DNA of 22,397 nucleotides from an uncultured Clostridia bacterium (GCA_949077355.1 CARUQW010000007.1:15189-37585); one strand, 5' to 3'. Shown: positions 15,064 to 22,302, counted from the stretch's first letter. Notes: generated by a model from the sequence alone, not told the origin. Numbers and translations are program-made.

Positions 15064-15935
15064 TTATAAAAAAATTACTTTTTCTATTTGTTTTGTCTCG
15101 ATTAATCCATCAATTAATACATTATTTCTAATATCATCCATTGTTCTTCCATGCATCGTAAATATTCCCTTCACTCCTGATAAAATAGCTTCTCCGTATA
15201 GCTTGTATATCTTCTTTTGAGCCAATTTCATCACAAGCAATCACTTCTGGACCCATAGAACGAATTAACATTTTCATTCCTTTACTTTTACTAATATTTT
15301 CTATCACATCTGTTCTCATTCCAATATCATTCTGTGGTGCTCCTTTATACATTGCAGCTATTTCTCCTCTTTCATCTACTACACCACATGTCATACCTTT
15401 AAAATGCATACTGCTAATGCCATTGCTAATATTTCGAATTAAATCTCTTAATATTGTTGTTTTTCCTTTTCCTGGTGGTGAAACAATTAATGTATTATAA
15501 ATCGTATTATTCTTTACATCTATAATTTCTCTTAAAAGATGATTGCTACAATTGATAATTTGTCTTGCTATTCTAAAATTCAAGCTGGTTATGTATTTTA
15601 CGTTAATAATTTTTCCGTTCTTCCATTACTGCTGTTCCCGTTATCCCAATTCGGTGTCCTCCCCTAACTGTTAAAAATCCTTCACATATTTGATTTTTAT
15701 AGGCATAAATAGAATTTTCACAAAGTTTCTCCAAAATTTGTAATATTTCTGTACTACTTATTTGATAATCAATTACTATATCAGCTTGTCTAGTTTTTAG
15801 TAAAATCGCTCTCTCTACTCTGATTCGTATTTCCTGTAAATCATTTTGTAAGTTTCTATCTTGCATTAATGTATTTTTTAACAATGTATAAATAGAATTT
15901 GGAAAATACCTTAAAATTTCTTCTATTTCTCTCAC
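15064..15935 (-). CDS. spoIIIAA: Stage III sporulation protein AA ATPase, interrupted by two +1 shifts at CGG codons
   Basis: The motor-like ATPase of the SpoIIIA complex, related to secretion ATPases. I place the start at GTG 15935 (GGGAGGT 5 nt upstream; VREIEEILRYFPNSI fits the family), not the TTG at 15974 inside a terminator hairpin. The Walker A motif is PPGKGKTT. The frame breaks twice. At CGG 15617-15615, skipping the C turns VMEERKNY-stop into VMEEGKIINVKYITSLNFR, the family sequence. At CGG 15196-15194, skipping the C gives AIGEAILSGVKGIFTMHG in place of a short nonsense tail. The restored protein has 289 residues to TAA 15064-15066. In the same frame beyond it IVLNGKWGEYNIVI resembles the usual C-terminus and would reach 15019. 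It could be a pseudogene, but both breaks have the same form as those in sigF and spoIIIAF. Confidence 0.88.
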
Positions 15936-15967
15936 ACTTAACCTCCCTAATCTAATTTTCTCAAAAA

Positions 15968-15996
15968 TTGCCAAAAAGGTTTGTCCCTTTTGGCAA
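15968..15996 (-). terminator. Second of two tandem terminators before spoIIIA
   Basis: TTGCCAAAA (15968-15976) and TTTTGGCAA (15988-15996) pair perfectly, with a short inner GG-CC pair. Read on the minus strand the hairpin is followed by TTTTT. It lies 33 bp before the spoIIIAA start codon, which leaves little room for a separate spoIIIA promoter downstream. Confidence 0.7.
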
Positions 15997-16010
15997 CTTT
16001 GGCAGCCAAA

Positions 16011-16042
16011 AAGAACATATACTATATTTAGTATATGTTCTT
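16011..16042 (-). terminator. First terminator after the 538-codon membrane protein gene
   Basis: Perfect 13-bp arms AAGAACATATACT (16011-16023) and AGTATATGTTCTT (16030-16042) around a 6-nt loop, with a T-run on the minus-strand side, 19 bp after the stop of the upstream gene. The arm CATATACT also resembles a sigma-E -10 (consensus CATACAHT, 7 of 8) and could belong to a spoIIIA promoter, but no good -35 is seen. Confidence 0.75.
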
Positions 16043-16060
16043 CTTTGTTTTTATAGAACT

Positions 16061-17662
16061 TTATTTTTTATTGATAACTGCTCTATAAATAATTCCTGTT
16101 TCTTCGTCTCGTTCAAATTCTACTCGATAAGCTGTTTCTGTTTCTACTGTACTTTTTAATAATATTATATTTTGATCGGTTACTTCATATTCTTCACCAT
16201 CAAAGTGAATCTCTTTAATTTTTCTATTCTCATCTTCTTGTGATTCGTTATTTAATTGAATGGTTGTTAATAAGCCTTTTACGGTTACTCCTTGCAAGTT
16301 GGTACTTTCATAGTTTTCAAATTTTTGATTAAATGTACTAACTTCTACCTCATCAATTTGATTGATATTCATGTAATTATCAAATTGAGGAATGATATAT
16401 TGCAATGGATTTTCATCTTCTCCTACCCCTAGTTCTTCCATATGACTTTTATTAACTGCTTGAATTCTTTCCATTACTGCATTAATAAACTCGGTTTGTT
16501 GTTCTTCTTCCAATTCATTTAGCATTAAAGCATTACCTTCATTAAATTCTTCTATATTAACACTATCTGTAAATTGTACTTTGTTATTATAATTATATTC
16601 GTACTTTTTATTTTCTAATTCTAATGTTAGTTGATAATCCTCTGTTACACTTTGTATAGATGACAATCCCTCGAATTTTGCTATAAATGCAATTTTTCCT
16701 GTTTGGTTATCACTATTAATTTGCAATTCAAGATTATATTGTAAATTATTTTCTGCTTGTGCTTTTTCCAATTTAACTTCTATTTCACCTGCTTTTAAAG
16801 TTAAACGATTTGTTTTTCCCTTGGTTTGATATACTGTAATTTCTAAATTTTCATTTTCTAAATCAGAATCATTGCTTATTTCTCTTATGTCATTATCAAT
16901 ATCACTTGCTGTGATTTTCAAAGAATTTTTCTGAATTTTAAGGTATTCATTAATTTTATCTAAAGTTTTTTGGTCATTTTTTAATGTTTCTAAATATTTT
17001 AGAATTAGATTTTTCAGTTTTTTTCCATTTAATGTTAATTTGTATCCTTTGCTATTTGTTTCTTCTATTTTACTAAAATCATTATCTTGTAATTCTTGCT
17101 TTAAGATATTTCCATACGTATTTTTTAAGTATTCTTTATCTTCGTCTGTAAATAGTACTTTTGAAAATTCCTCTATTTTTCTTAAATTACTTGTCTCATC
17201 TTCTAATAGATTTTCATTTTCTTTGGTAGCAACATATTTGCTACCAATATATTTCGTTTGAATTCCTATCGTATCTCCTATTTTTTTATAGGTAAATGGA
17301 AAATTTACAGTATCTGAATAATTTAAACTAAAGTTTTGCATACACTGAGAATTAGCAGTATTTACTTCTCCATCAAATGTTAAATTTAGACCATTTACAT
17401 TTCCTGCATTCGTATCTACTGTTATTTTACCATTATTTTGATAAGGTGTATTTTTTTGTTTTTCAAAATATTGTGTTAATTGTTTATCAATAAATCCATT
17501 ATCTTTTTCTCCTATTTGTGTAACATATTGAAAAAATAACTCTTTGTTACTTTTTAATAAATCGGTTCCCAATAGCACATAGGCAATACTTGTTAATAAC
17601 ATTAACATTACTAACACTATGATAACAATTAAAATTACTTTACTTCTCTTCTTTTGTCCCAT
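16061..17662 (-). CDS. Large membrane-anchored extracellular protein of unknown function
   Basis: A protein of 533 residues from ATG 17662, which has GGGAG at 8 nt; an in-frame ATG at 17677 has a poorer site. After a short basic start comes one membrane segment (about 8-31), with the rest outside the cell. The outer part begins LLGTDLLKSNKELFFQYV, a pattern I associate with a family of uncharacterised clostridial proteins (DUF6583-like, unconfirmed). It is Asn/Glu-rich, with repeated beta-like stretches built around antiparallel Tyr/Leu patterns. It starts 22 bp after yebC and is followed by two terminators, so it is probably co-transcribed with yebC. It is separated from spoIIIA by those terminators. 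No in-frame CGG in 533 codons. Confidence 0.85.
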   Translation of the reverse strand: MGQKKRSKVILIVIIVLVMLMLLTSIAYVLLGTDLLKSNKELFFQYVTQIGEKDNGFIDKQLTQYFEKQKNTPYQNNGKITVDTNAGNVNGLNLTFDGEVNTANSQCMQNFSLNYSDTVNFPFTYKKIGDTIGIQTKYIGSKYVATKENENLLEDETSNLRKIEEFSKVLFTDEDKEYLKNTYGNILKQELQDNDFSKIEETNSKGYKLTLNGKKLKNLILKYLETLKNDQKTLDKINEYLKIQKNSLKITASDIDNDIREISNDSDLENENLEITVYQTKGKTNRLTLKAGEIEVKLEKAQAENNLQYNLELQINSDNQTGKIAFIAKFEGLSSIQSVTEDYQLTLELENKKYEYNYNNKVQFTDSVNIEEFNEGNALMLNELEEEQQTEFINAVMERIQAVNKSHMEELGVGEDENPLQYIIPQFDNYMNINQIDEVEVSTFNQKFENYESTNLQGVTVKGLLTTIQLNNESQEDENRKIKEIHFDGEEYEVTDQNIILLKSTVETETAYRVEFERDEETGIIYRAVINKK

Positions 17663-17684
17663 TTTAAATGCTCCCATCTTAACT

Positions 17685-18404
17685 TTATTCTTCCCAGTTA
17701 TGATAAATATTAGCTACATCATCTAAGTCTTCTAATCTTTCAATCAGTCTTTCCATCTTTTCTACGCCCTTTTCATCTAATGCCACTGTAGTTGTTGGAA
17801 TCATTTGCACTTCTGCTTCTAAGAATTCTAATCCTGTCTCTTCTAGCTTTTCACGAACAGCTGTAAAATCTGATGGGTCTGTTATGATTTCATAAATTTC
17901 TTCTAAACTTTGGAAATCTTCTGCTCCTGCTTCAATAGCAATCATCATTAAATCTTCCTCTTCCATTGTTGCTGTCGCTTTTTCAATTACGATAATTCCC
18001 TTTTTATTGAACATGTATGATACGCATCCACTTGTACCTAAATTCCCTCCTGATTTGTCAAAAGCATGTCTTACATCTGCTGCTGTTCTGTTTTTGTTGT
18101 CGGTTGCTGCTTCTACAATAACAGCTACACCATTTGGTCCATATCCTTCGTATATGATTTCTTCATAGTTTTCGTTGCTACTAGATGCTTTTTTGATGGC
18201 ATTATTAATGGTATCATTGGGCATATTGGCTGCTTTACATTTTGCAATTACATTTTTTAATTTTGAGTTTCCTGCTGGGTCTGGTCCTCCTTCTTTTACT
18301 GCTATTAATAACTCTCTTCCTAATTTTGTAAAGATTTTTCCTCTTGCTGCATCTGCTTTTCCTTTCTTTGCTTGTATATTATGCCATTTACTATGTCCTG
18401 ACAT
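17685..18404 (-). CDS. yebC: YebC/PmpR family protein
   Basis: A full-length family member of 239 residues starting MSGHSKWHNIQAKKGKADAA, the universal YebC signature. Later conserved pieces are GYGPNGVAVIVEAATDN and KSGGNLGTSGCVSYMF. YebC proteins were long called transcription regulators; recent work describes them as translation factors that relieve ribosome stalling on proline-rich stretches, and I would keep both readings open. The ATG at 18404 follows AAGGAGG. The gene lies at the edge of the accessory island, and a short imperfect copy of its first 29 bases lies 331 bp upstream, which suggests its 5' end is an integration target. Confidence 0.96.
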   Translation of the reverse strand: MSGHSKWHNIQAKKGKADAARGKIFTKLGRELLIAVKEGGPDPAGNSKLKNVIAKCKAANMPNDTINNAIKKASSSNENYEEIIYEGYGPNGVAVIVEAATDNKNRTAADVRHAFDKSGGNLGTSGCVSYMFNKKGIIVIEKATATMEEEDLMMIAIEAGAEDFQSLEEIYEIITDPSDFTAVREKLEETGLEFLEAEVQMIPTTTVALDEKGVEKMERLIERLEDLDDVANIYHNWEE

Positions 18405-18706
18405 GGTTAATTCCTCCTTTAATTTTCTTTGTATTTAAGCCACTTTCGGGCTTTTTGCTAATATTTTTATTAAAAATTTAATTTGCCTAAATTACTGGGT
18501 TTGCGGGTTCGCAATTTTTTGGATTGTGCCAAAATTGTGCCAGAAATTATCTAAAAATATGTTTTACAATTTATACTTGTACAAGCACAAATTGTATTTT
18601 ATTTTTTACTTATATATAATAACACATCTTTTTCTTTTTGTGTAGCCCTTTTTATCGATTTTCAAATTTCTTATCATTTGTACAATTATTTTTTGTATAT
18701 TTTTTA
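18405..18706. other. Non-coding stretch upstream of yebC, probable mobile-element end
   Basis: No gene is visible in this 302-bp stretch. It holds an AAGCC/GGCTT hairpin followed by five T on the plus strand (18437-18456), a TTGCG-GGTT-CGCAA stem-loop (18501-18514), a 9-bp direct repeat ATTGTGCCA (18523-18531 and 18534-18542) and a 28-bp imperfect palindrome (18567-18594). Such clusters of short repeats beside a gene start are typical of att regions of tyrosine-recombinase elements, but no integrase gene is in the window. A yebC promoter should lie here; I cannot pick one with confidence. Confidence 0.45.
18567..18594. promoter_or_regulatory. 28-bp imperfect palindrome, possible operator
   Basis: CAATTTATACTTGT joins ACAAGCACAAATTG; the two halves are inverted copies differing at two positions, with a perfect CTTGTACAAG core. 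This size and symmetry suit a dimeric regulator or a recombination protein. No regulator gene is adjacent. Confidence 0.45.
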
Positions 18707-18735
18707 ATATTATGCCACTTGGCCACTCCTGACAT
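18707..18735 (-). pseudogene. Imperfect copy of the first 29 bases of yebC
   Basis: ATGTCAGGA (18727-18735) and TGGCATAATAT (18707-18717) match the real yebC start (18396-18404 and 18376-18386) exactly and at identical spacing, while the 9 bases between differ at 7 positions. Translated it reads MSGVAKWHNI against MSGHSKWHNI in yebC, and then diverges at once. There is no ribosome site. It is best read as a displaced or carried att copy from integration at yebC. Confidence 0.65.
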
Positions 18736-18776
18736 TAATTTCAATTTATTAAAGTTTTAAGTCTTTTCTCTTTTCT

Positions 18777-18875
18777 TTATATTCCGCCAATAAAATCTTC
18801 CTCATCTTCATCCATAAGTCCAGTTTCTTTTGAAAAGTCTCTTTCTTTTGGTTCATATTGATATGGATCTAGCAT
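18777..18875 (-). CDS. Small acidic ORF overlapping the end of the gene at 18869
   Basis: A 32-residue ORF beginning MLDPYQYEPKERDF and ending in an acidic DEDEEDFIGGI. Its ATG (18875) overlaps the last codons of the preceding gene, directly after a run of six A and GG. It may be a coupled separate peptide, or the true C-terminus of that gene reached by -1 slippage on the A-run or displaced by a single-base error. No family is recognised. Confidence 0.4.
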   Translation of the reverse strand: MLDPYQYEPKERDFSKETGLMDEDEEDFIGGI

Positions 18876-19123
18876 CCTTTTTTATAATTATCTACATACT
18901 TAATAATTTCACTTTTACTCATATTGCAAATGCTCTTCATCCAAAAATTTGCCATAATTGTTGGTCTACCACAATTCTTTCTTGTTTTTCTTAATAGTGC
19001 AACATCTTCTTTAAATTCTTCATATCCTTTACATCCTTTTGCTTCTTGCACTTTTTTTGAAAGAATCTTTGAAAATTGCTTATATTGCATATTATAAGTT
19101 ACATCTCCTATATATGGTTTCAT
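18869..19123 (-). CDS. Small basic protein of unknown function
   Basis: A protein of 84 residues from ATG 19123, which has AGGAG 10 nt upstream; an in-frame GTG at 19132 lies too close to that site. It is Lys-rich and predicted mostly helical, with several Cys and Met (for example RKTRKNCGRPTIMANFWMK). There is no signal or membrane segment. It is the last full gene of the abiE-caspase run, 27 bp after the caspase gene, and overlaps a 32-codon acidic ORF in another frame. I do not recognise it. Confidence 0.6.
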   Translation of the reverse strand: MKPYIGDVTYNMQYKQFSKILSKKVQEAKGCKGYEEFKEDVALLRKTRKNCGRPTIMANFWMKSICNMSKSEIIKYVDNYKKGC

Positions 19124-19150
19124 ATATTGCACTCTCCTAACTTTAACCTT

Positions 19151-20566
19151 TTACTTTCCTAACATATTTTCTAAATTATCCATGCAAAACTTAATAAAAT
19201 TTTCATATGTCTCTTTTACAAATTTCTCAACATTTATTTCACTTTTTATATTAAATTCTTTCATGCTCCATTCATTCATATAATCATACTGAAAATCTCC
19301 CCATGTGATTGGAATGTTATTGATAAATGTTAGAAATACATATAATTTTGAAAAAGATGGTACTATTACAATATCCATTTCGTACTTTTCTAATCCTAAT
19401 GATTTAGGCGTAAACGTAATTCTTATATTGTTTAAAAAATCTTTTTCCATTATTTCAAATTCATAATTGCTTTCTTTATCATTACCATATAAAGTTTCTG
19501 ATAAATTTATAATAGAATAAAACTTTGATTTATGTAGTTCTTCAAGTTTTGTTTTTGCAAATAAATTTAATTCACTTTTATTTTCGTATATCCAATTTGC
19601 AATATTCTTTTTATTTGGTAATTCAATAAGATTAATATCTATTTCTTTCTTTACTTCAAAGTATTCATTTATAATTTTATCATCTATTGAAAAGAAATTG
19701 AAATTATCAATTATAGTATCTATTAATTCTTTTGCTTCATCTTTTGTAGCACAAAGTTCTAATTTCTTCTCTATCTGTGTTTTTAATGTTTCATTTGTAT
19801 CCTTATTTTTCTCTATTTCTTGCTTATTAATATTTTGCAAAAAATTTACTACTTCTTCGTTATAATCTATAAATTTATCTAGCATATCTGTTTGAGTTAC
19901 AAAGAATGGTGTTTGTTTTCCGATATTTTTAAAATAATCAGCCATATAATTCGATATTTCTGAATATTTTACATATTCTTGATTATTATAATTTTTTAAT
20001 GCTTCTACTAAAGAATTTGTAAAATAACTCATCTCATTGTCTTCCATAACATAAGAACTTTGAGTTTTTAAAGAAGAAAACATAAAAAAACATTTTTCAA
20101 ATTCTTTTTTTGTTTCATTCATTGCTTTTTGAAATAATAATCCATCGTCTATATCTTTTATATACGAGATTCCACTCTGACATGCATCTATAATTTTAAC
20201 ACAAATACTTGGTTTCAAAGTTCTAAAAAGAATATCCATTTCTGAATTTTTTAATGATGTACTGTTAATCTTATTAAATATAGTATTACTTGTTATATAA
20301 TACAATTCATTATCTTCTGAATGTCCATGACCTGAAAAGTAAAAAAATATCTCTCCAATTTCATCATTTTCGTTTCTTAATTTTAATTCCTCTAATTCTT
20401 TTAAAATCTTTCTATGATCATTTTCTCCATTAATATAAATTATGTCTTCGTATTTCTTACTTTTATTTATAATTTCATATACAATTTCAGCATCATTTTT
20501 ACATGCTATTAAATCACTAGCATTTTGGTACTTATCTATCCCTATAATTATTGCTAAATTTTTCAT
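19151..20566 (-). CDS. Caspase-fold (C14 family) cysteine protease
   Basis: A protein of 471 residues from ATG 20566 (GGAGA 6 nt upstream; a GTG at 20572 is too close to that site). The N-terminal half is a caspase p20-like domain: NLAIIIGIDKYQNASDL at the first strand, FFYFSGHGHSEDNELYYIT with catalytic His80, and KIIDACQSG with catalytic Cys129. The region about 130-220 is still compatible with the p10 part. The C-terminal half (about 240-471) is unrelated to anything I recognise: a helical charged stretch, then a mixed alpha/beta region. In bacteria such proteases often act in cell-suicide immunity. It lies 13 bp after abiEii in the same direction, so it may be the effector or an accessory of the AbiE locus. 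The substrate is unknown. Confidence 0.85.
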   Translation of the reverse strand: MKNLAIIIGIDKYQNASDLIACKNDAEIVYEIINKSKKYEDIIYINGENDHRKILKELEELKLRNENDEIGEIFFYFSGHGHSEDNELYYITSNTIFNKINSTSLKNSEMDILFRTLKPSICVKIIDACQSGISYIKDIDDGLLFQKAMNETKKEFEKCFFMFSSLKTQSSYVMEDNEMSYFTNSLVEALKNYNNQEYVKYSEISNYMADYFKNIGKQTPFFVTQTDMLDKFIDYNEEVVNFLQNINKQEIEKNKDTNETLKTQIEKKLELCATKDEAKELIDTIIDNFNFFSIDDKIINEYFEVKKEIDINLIELPNKKNIANWIYENKSELNLFAKTKLEELHKSKFYSIINLSETLYGNDKESNYEFEIMEKDFLNNIRITFTPKSLGLEKYEMDIVIVPSFSKLYVFLTFINNIPITWGDFQYDYMNEWSMKEFNIKSEINVEKFVKETYENFIKFCMDNLENMLGK

Positions 20567-20579
20567 TTTCACTCTCCAT

Positions 20580-21425
20580 CTATATATTGAATACTTCTCC
20601 TACTTTAATTAAACTCTGTATCAAATCTTTATATTCTATACCTTCAGCATAAAAATTATTTTTCTTATATCTTTTCCATTGATTTTTCATGCTCTTGTCA
20701 TCTTTTAAAATTTCTACTACTTCTTTCCAATCTTTTATAATCTCTAATGTTTCTCTATGTTTCGCTGTTGAAATAATTGCTTGTTTTAATGTATCTTCAT
20801 CAATATTTTTACTTTGTGTATTTAACAGCATATGTATATCATAATAATCTCTTATTCTAGTTCCTAATATTGCTCTTTTTATTATTGATTCAAATTTTTC
20901 AGCTATAATAGTTTCTATATTATAGGACCAAACTTGTATCTTTCTGTCTTCTAACATTAATGAAAAATCATATTTAACTTCTTTATATGTAATCTTATCT
21001 CCTGTTGTTATATCTATTTTCATTATAACTGGCATTTCATTATTATAAATAGCTTCAAAAGTTATTCTGTATCCACCATAGTCATCATCTTCTCTTATTA
21101 GTGTTATATTCTTAACTTCTAAAGTAATATCATCTTTCAAATCTATATTACATATTCCATTCATTATATTGTTTATATTTTCCTCTGTTAAAGAAAATCC
21201 TTTAATTGTTGTATCCATATCCATGGTTGTCCTACTATCTATTCCAAGCATTGCAGATATTAACATACCACCTTTTAGTATAAAATTATCTTTATATTTT
21301 GAAACTGATATTCGTTCTAATAGTCTTTCTAACATATATGTTTGCAATACTGATTGAGCTGATACCTTATTTTCTCTTGCAATATTATTTATAATGGCTT
21401 TAAAACTCATTGTGTTTCTTTTCAA
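20580..21425 (-). CDS. abiEii: AbiEii-type nucleotidyltransferase toxin
   Basis: A protein of 281 residues from TTG 21425, which is preceded by GGAGGT at 6 nt and overlaps the abiEi stop by 4 nt; the first internal ATG (21410) lacks a ribosome site. It is a DUF1814/AbiEii nucleotidyltransferase: FILKGGMLISAML (48-60) holds the Gly-Gly motif, RTTMDMDTTIKG (65-76) the two metal-binding Asp, a third Asp lies in MKIDITTGD, and AEKFESIIKRA follows. AbiEii toxins inhibit growth by modifying tRNA or other targets with nucleotides, and are held in check by AbiEi. The overlap with abiEi implies coupled expression. Confidence 0.9.
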   Translation of the reverse strand: MKRNTMSFKAIINNIARENKVSAQSVLQTYMLERLLERISVSKYKDNFILKGGMLISAMLGIDSRTTMDMDTTIKGFSLTEENINNIMNGICNIDLKDDITLEVKNITLIREDDDYGGYRITFEAIYNNEMPVIMKIDITTGDKITYKEVKYDFSLMLEDRKIQVWSYNIETIIAEKFESIIKRAILGTRIRDYYDIHMLLNTQSKNIDEDTLKQAIISTAKHRETLEIIKDWKEVVEILKDDKSMKNQWKRYKKNNFYAEGIEYKDLIQSLIKVGEVFNI

Positions 21426-22006
21426 TCTAATACCTCCATATATTGTTGTAATTTATTATATATTTTTAATTTTTTTGCATATTTAGATAATAAATGATAA
21501 TTTTTATTTTTTACTTTACTATATTCTTTCATTGCAGTATTAAATATTTGAGGATCTATTTTATTTCTATCTCTAATAATATCACATATTGTTCTTTCTA
21601 AATTATATATTTTTATACTTGTACCATCCTCTAGTTCTAAATTTGTCATACCTAATAAATAATTTTCATCCTTTATATAATGTGAATGAATAATATCGTT
21701 TTTTATTCTTATACTGCTTGGAAATGTCATATCTAGTTTTAACGGTGTTCTATCTGTTAAATTGTAAAAATATAATGCTGTATTGTGTGAATATATTCCA
21801 GATTCATATCTTTGCCCCATAATAAAAAATTCATTAACTTCTTTATTTTTTTTTACATATAATCCTCTAGCAACTTTCCTTAAGTATCCTTTTTCTTCTA
21901 ACTCTTTTACATATTGTCTATGAATATTATATTTTTCTAAATCCTTTACATATAAAATTCCTTTGTTTTTCTCAACTATTTCTTTTATTTTTTCTAACTT
22001 TTCCAT
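21422..22006 (-). CDS. abiEi: AbiEi-type antitoxin with N-terminal winged helix
   Basis: A protein of 194 residues from ATG 22006, with AGAGGTG 6-8 nt upstream; a GTG three codons earlier is inside that ribosome site. The N-terminal winged helix-turn-helix (about 15-52, ending GYLRKVARGLYV) is typical of AbiEi antitoxins, and the C-terminal domain has the usual TPLKLDMTFP and NLERTICDIIRDR. Antitoxins of this family bind inverted repeats at their own promoter. A 48-bp near-perfect palindrome that contains the promoter lies directly upstream, so self-repression is very likely. It is the first gene of the abiEi-abiEii-caspase run. Confidence 0.9.
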   Translation of the reverse strand: MEKLEKIKEIVEKNKGILYVKDLEKYNIHRQYVKELEEKGYLRKVARGLYVKKNKEVNEFFIMGQRYESGIYSHNTALYFYNLTDRTPLKLDMTFPSSIRIKNDIIHSHYIKDENYLLGMTNLELEDGTSIKIYNLERTICDIIRDRNKIDPQIFNTAMKEYSKVKNKNYHLLSKYAKKLKIYNKLQQYMEVLD

Positions 22007-22017
22007 AAAAATCACCT

Positions 22018-22065
22018 CTTGACGTTCATATACATATTGTATCTCATATGTATATGAACGTCAAG
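22018..22065 (-). promoter_or_regulatory. Operator palindrome and embedded promoter of abiEi-abiEii
   Basis: Perfect 20-bp arms at 22018-22037 and 22046-22065 (starting CTTGACGTTC and ending GAACGTCAAG) flank 8 bp. On the minus strand the right arm supplies the -35 TTGACG (22059-22064), and TACAAT (22036-22041) supplies the -10 at exactly 17 bp. Binding of AbiEi to both arms would cover the promoter. The transcript would start near 22029, a very short leader. Confidence 0.85.
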
Positions 22066-22097
22066 AACTTTACTATAATATTTAAAGTATATAACTA

Positions 22098-22132
22098 AAA
22101 TGTCGGATAAAATCAAGTTTTTTCCGACATTT
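22098..22132 (-). terminator. Hairpin upstream of the abiE promoter
   Basis: AAATGTCGGA (22098-22107) and TCCGACATTT (22123-22132) form a perfect 10-bp stem around a 15-nt loop. It lies between the truncated right-edge gene and abiEi, so it may terminate that gene's transcript, though the U-tract is short. Confidence 0.55.
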
Positions 22133-22217
22133 AATTTACTTTTTAAAATAAATTTCTCTATTTATTATAATCGAATTTATTTTTTCATTCATATAATATC
22201 TTACATATTAGTCATAA

Positions 22218-22261
22218 TTACAACTGTATTACAATTCCATTATTTTGTTGTACAGTTGTAA
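22218..22261. repeat. Inverted repeat downstream of the right-edge gene
   Basis: TTACAACTGTA (22218-22228) and TACAGTTGTAA (22251-22261) are perfect 11-bp arms around 22 nt. It could be a stem-loop at the 3' end of the right-edge gene or a regulator site. The rest of 22133-22302 is AT-rich with no gene visible. Confidence 0.5.
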
Positions 22262-22302
22262 ATATTGTTTCTAAAATAAGTATTAAGAACAGTTTTTTCT
22301 GT

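Noticed and set aside
2327..15617. CGG reassigned to another amino acid (as reported in some bacteria)
   Set aside because: Reassignment alone does not change frame. At all four sites the unshifted frame loses homology and soon stops, while the +1 frame resumes the family sequence.
15936..15974. spoIIIAA start at TTG 15974
   Set aside because: It lies in the stem of a terminator hairpin without a ribosome site; GTG 15935 has GGGAGGT and fits the family.
18495..18545. tRNA remnant (GGGTTCGCAA resembles a T-loop)
   Set aside because: No acceptor, D or anticodon arms can be folded around it; the sequence is a short stem-loop followed by a direct repeat.
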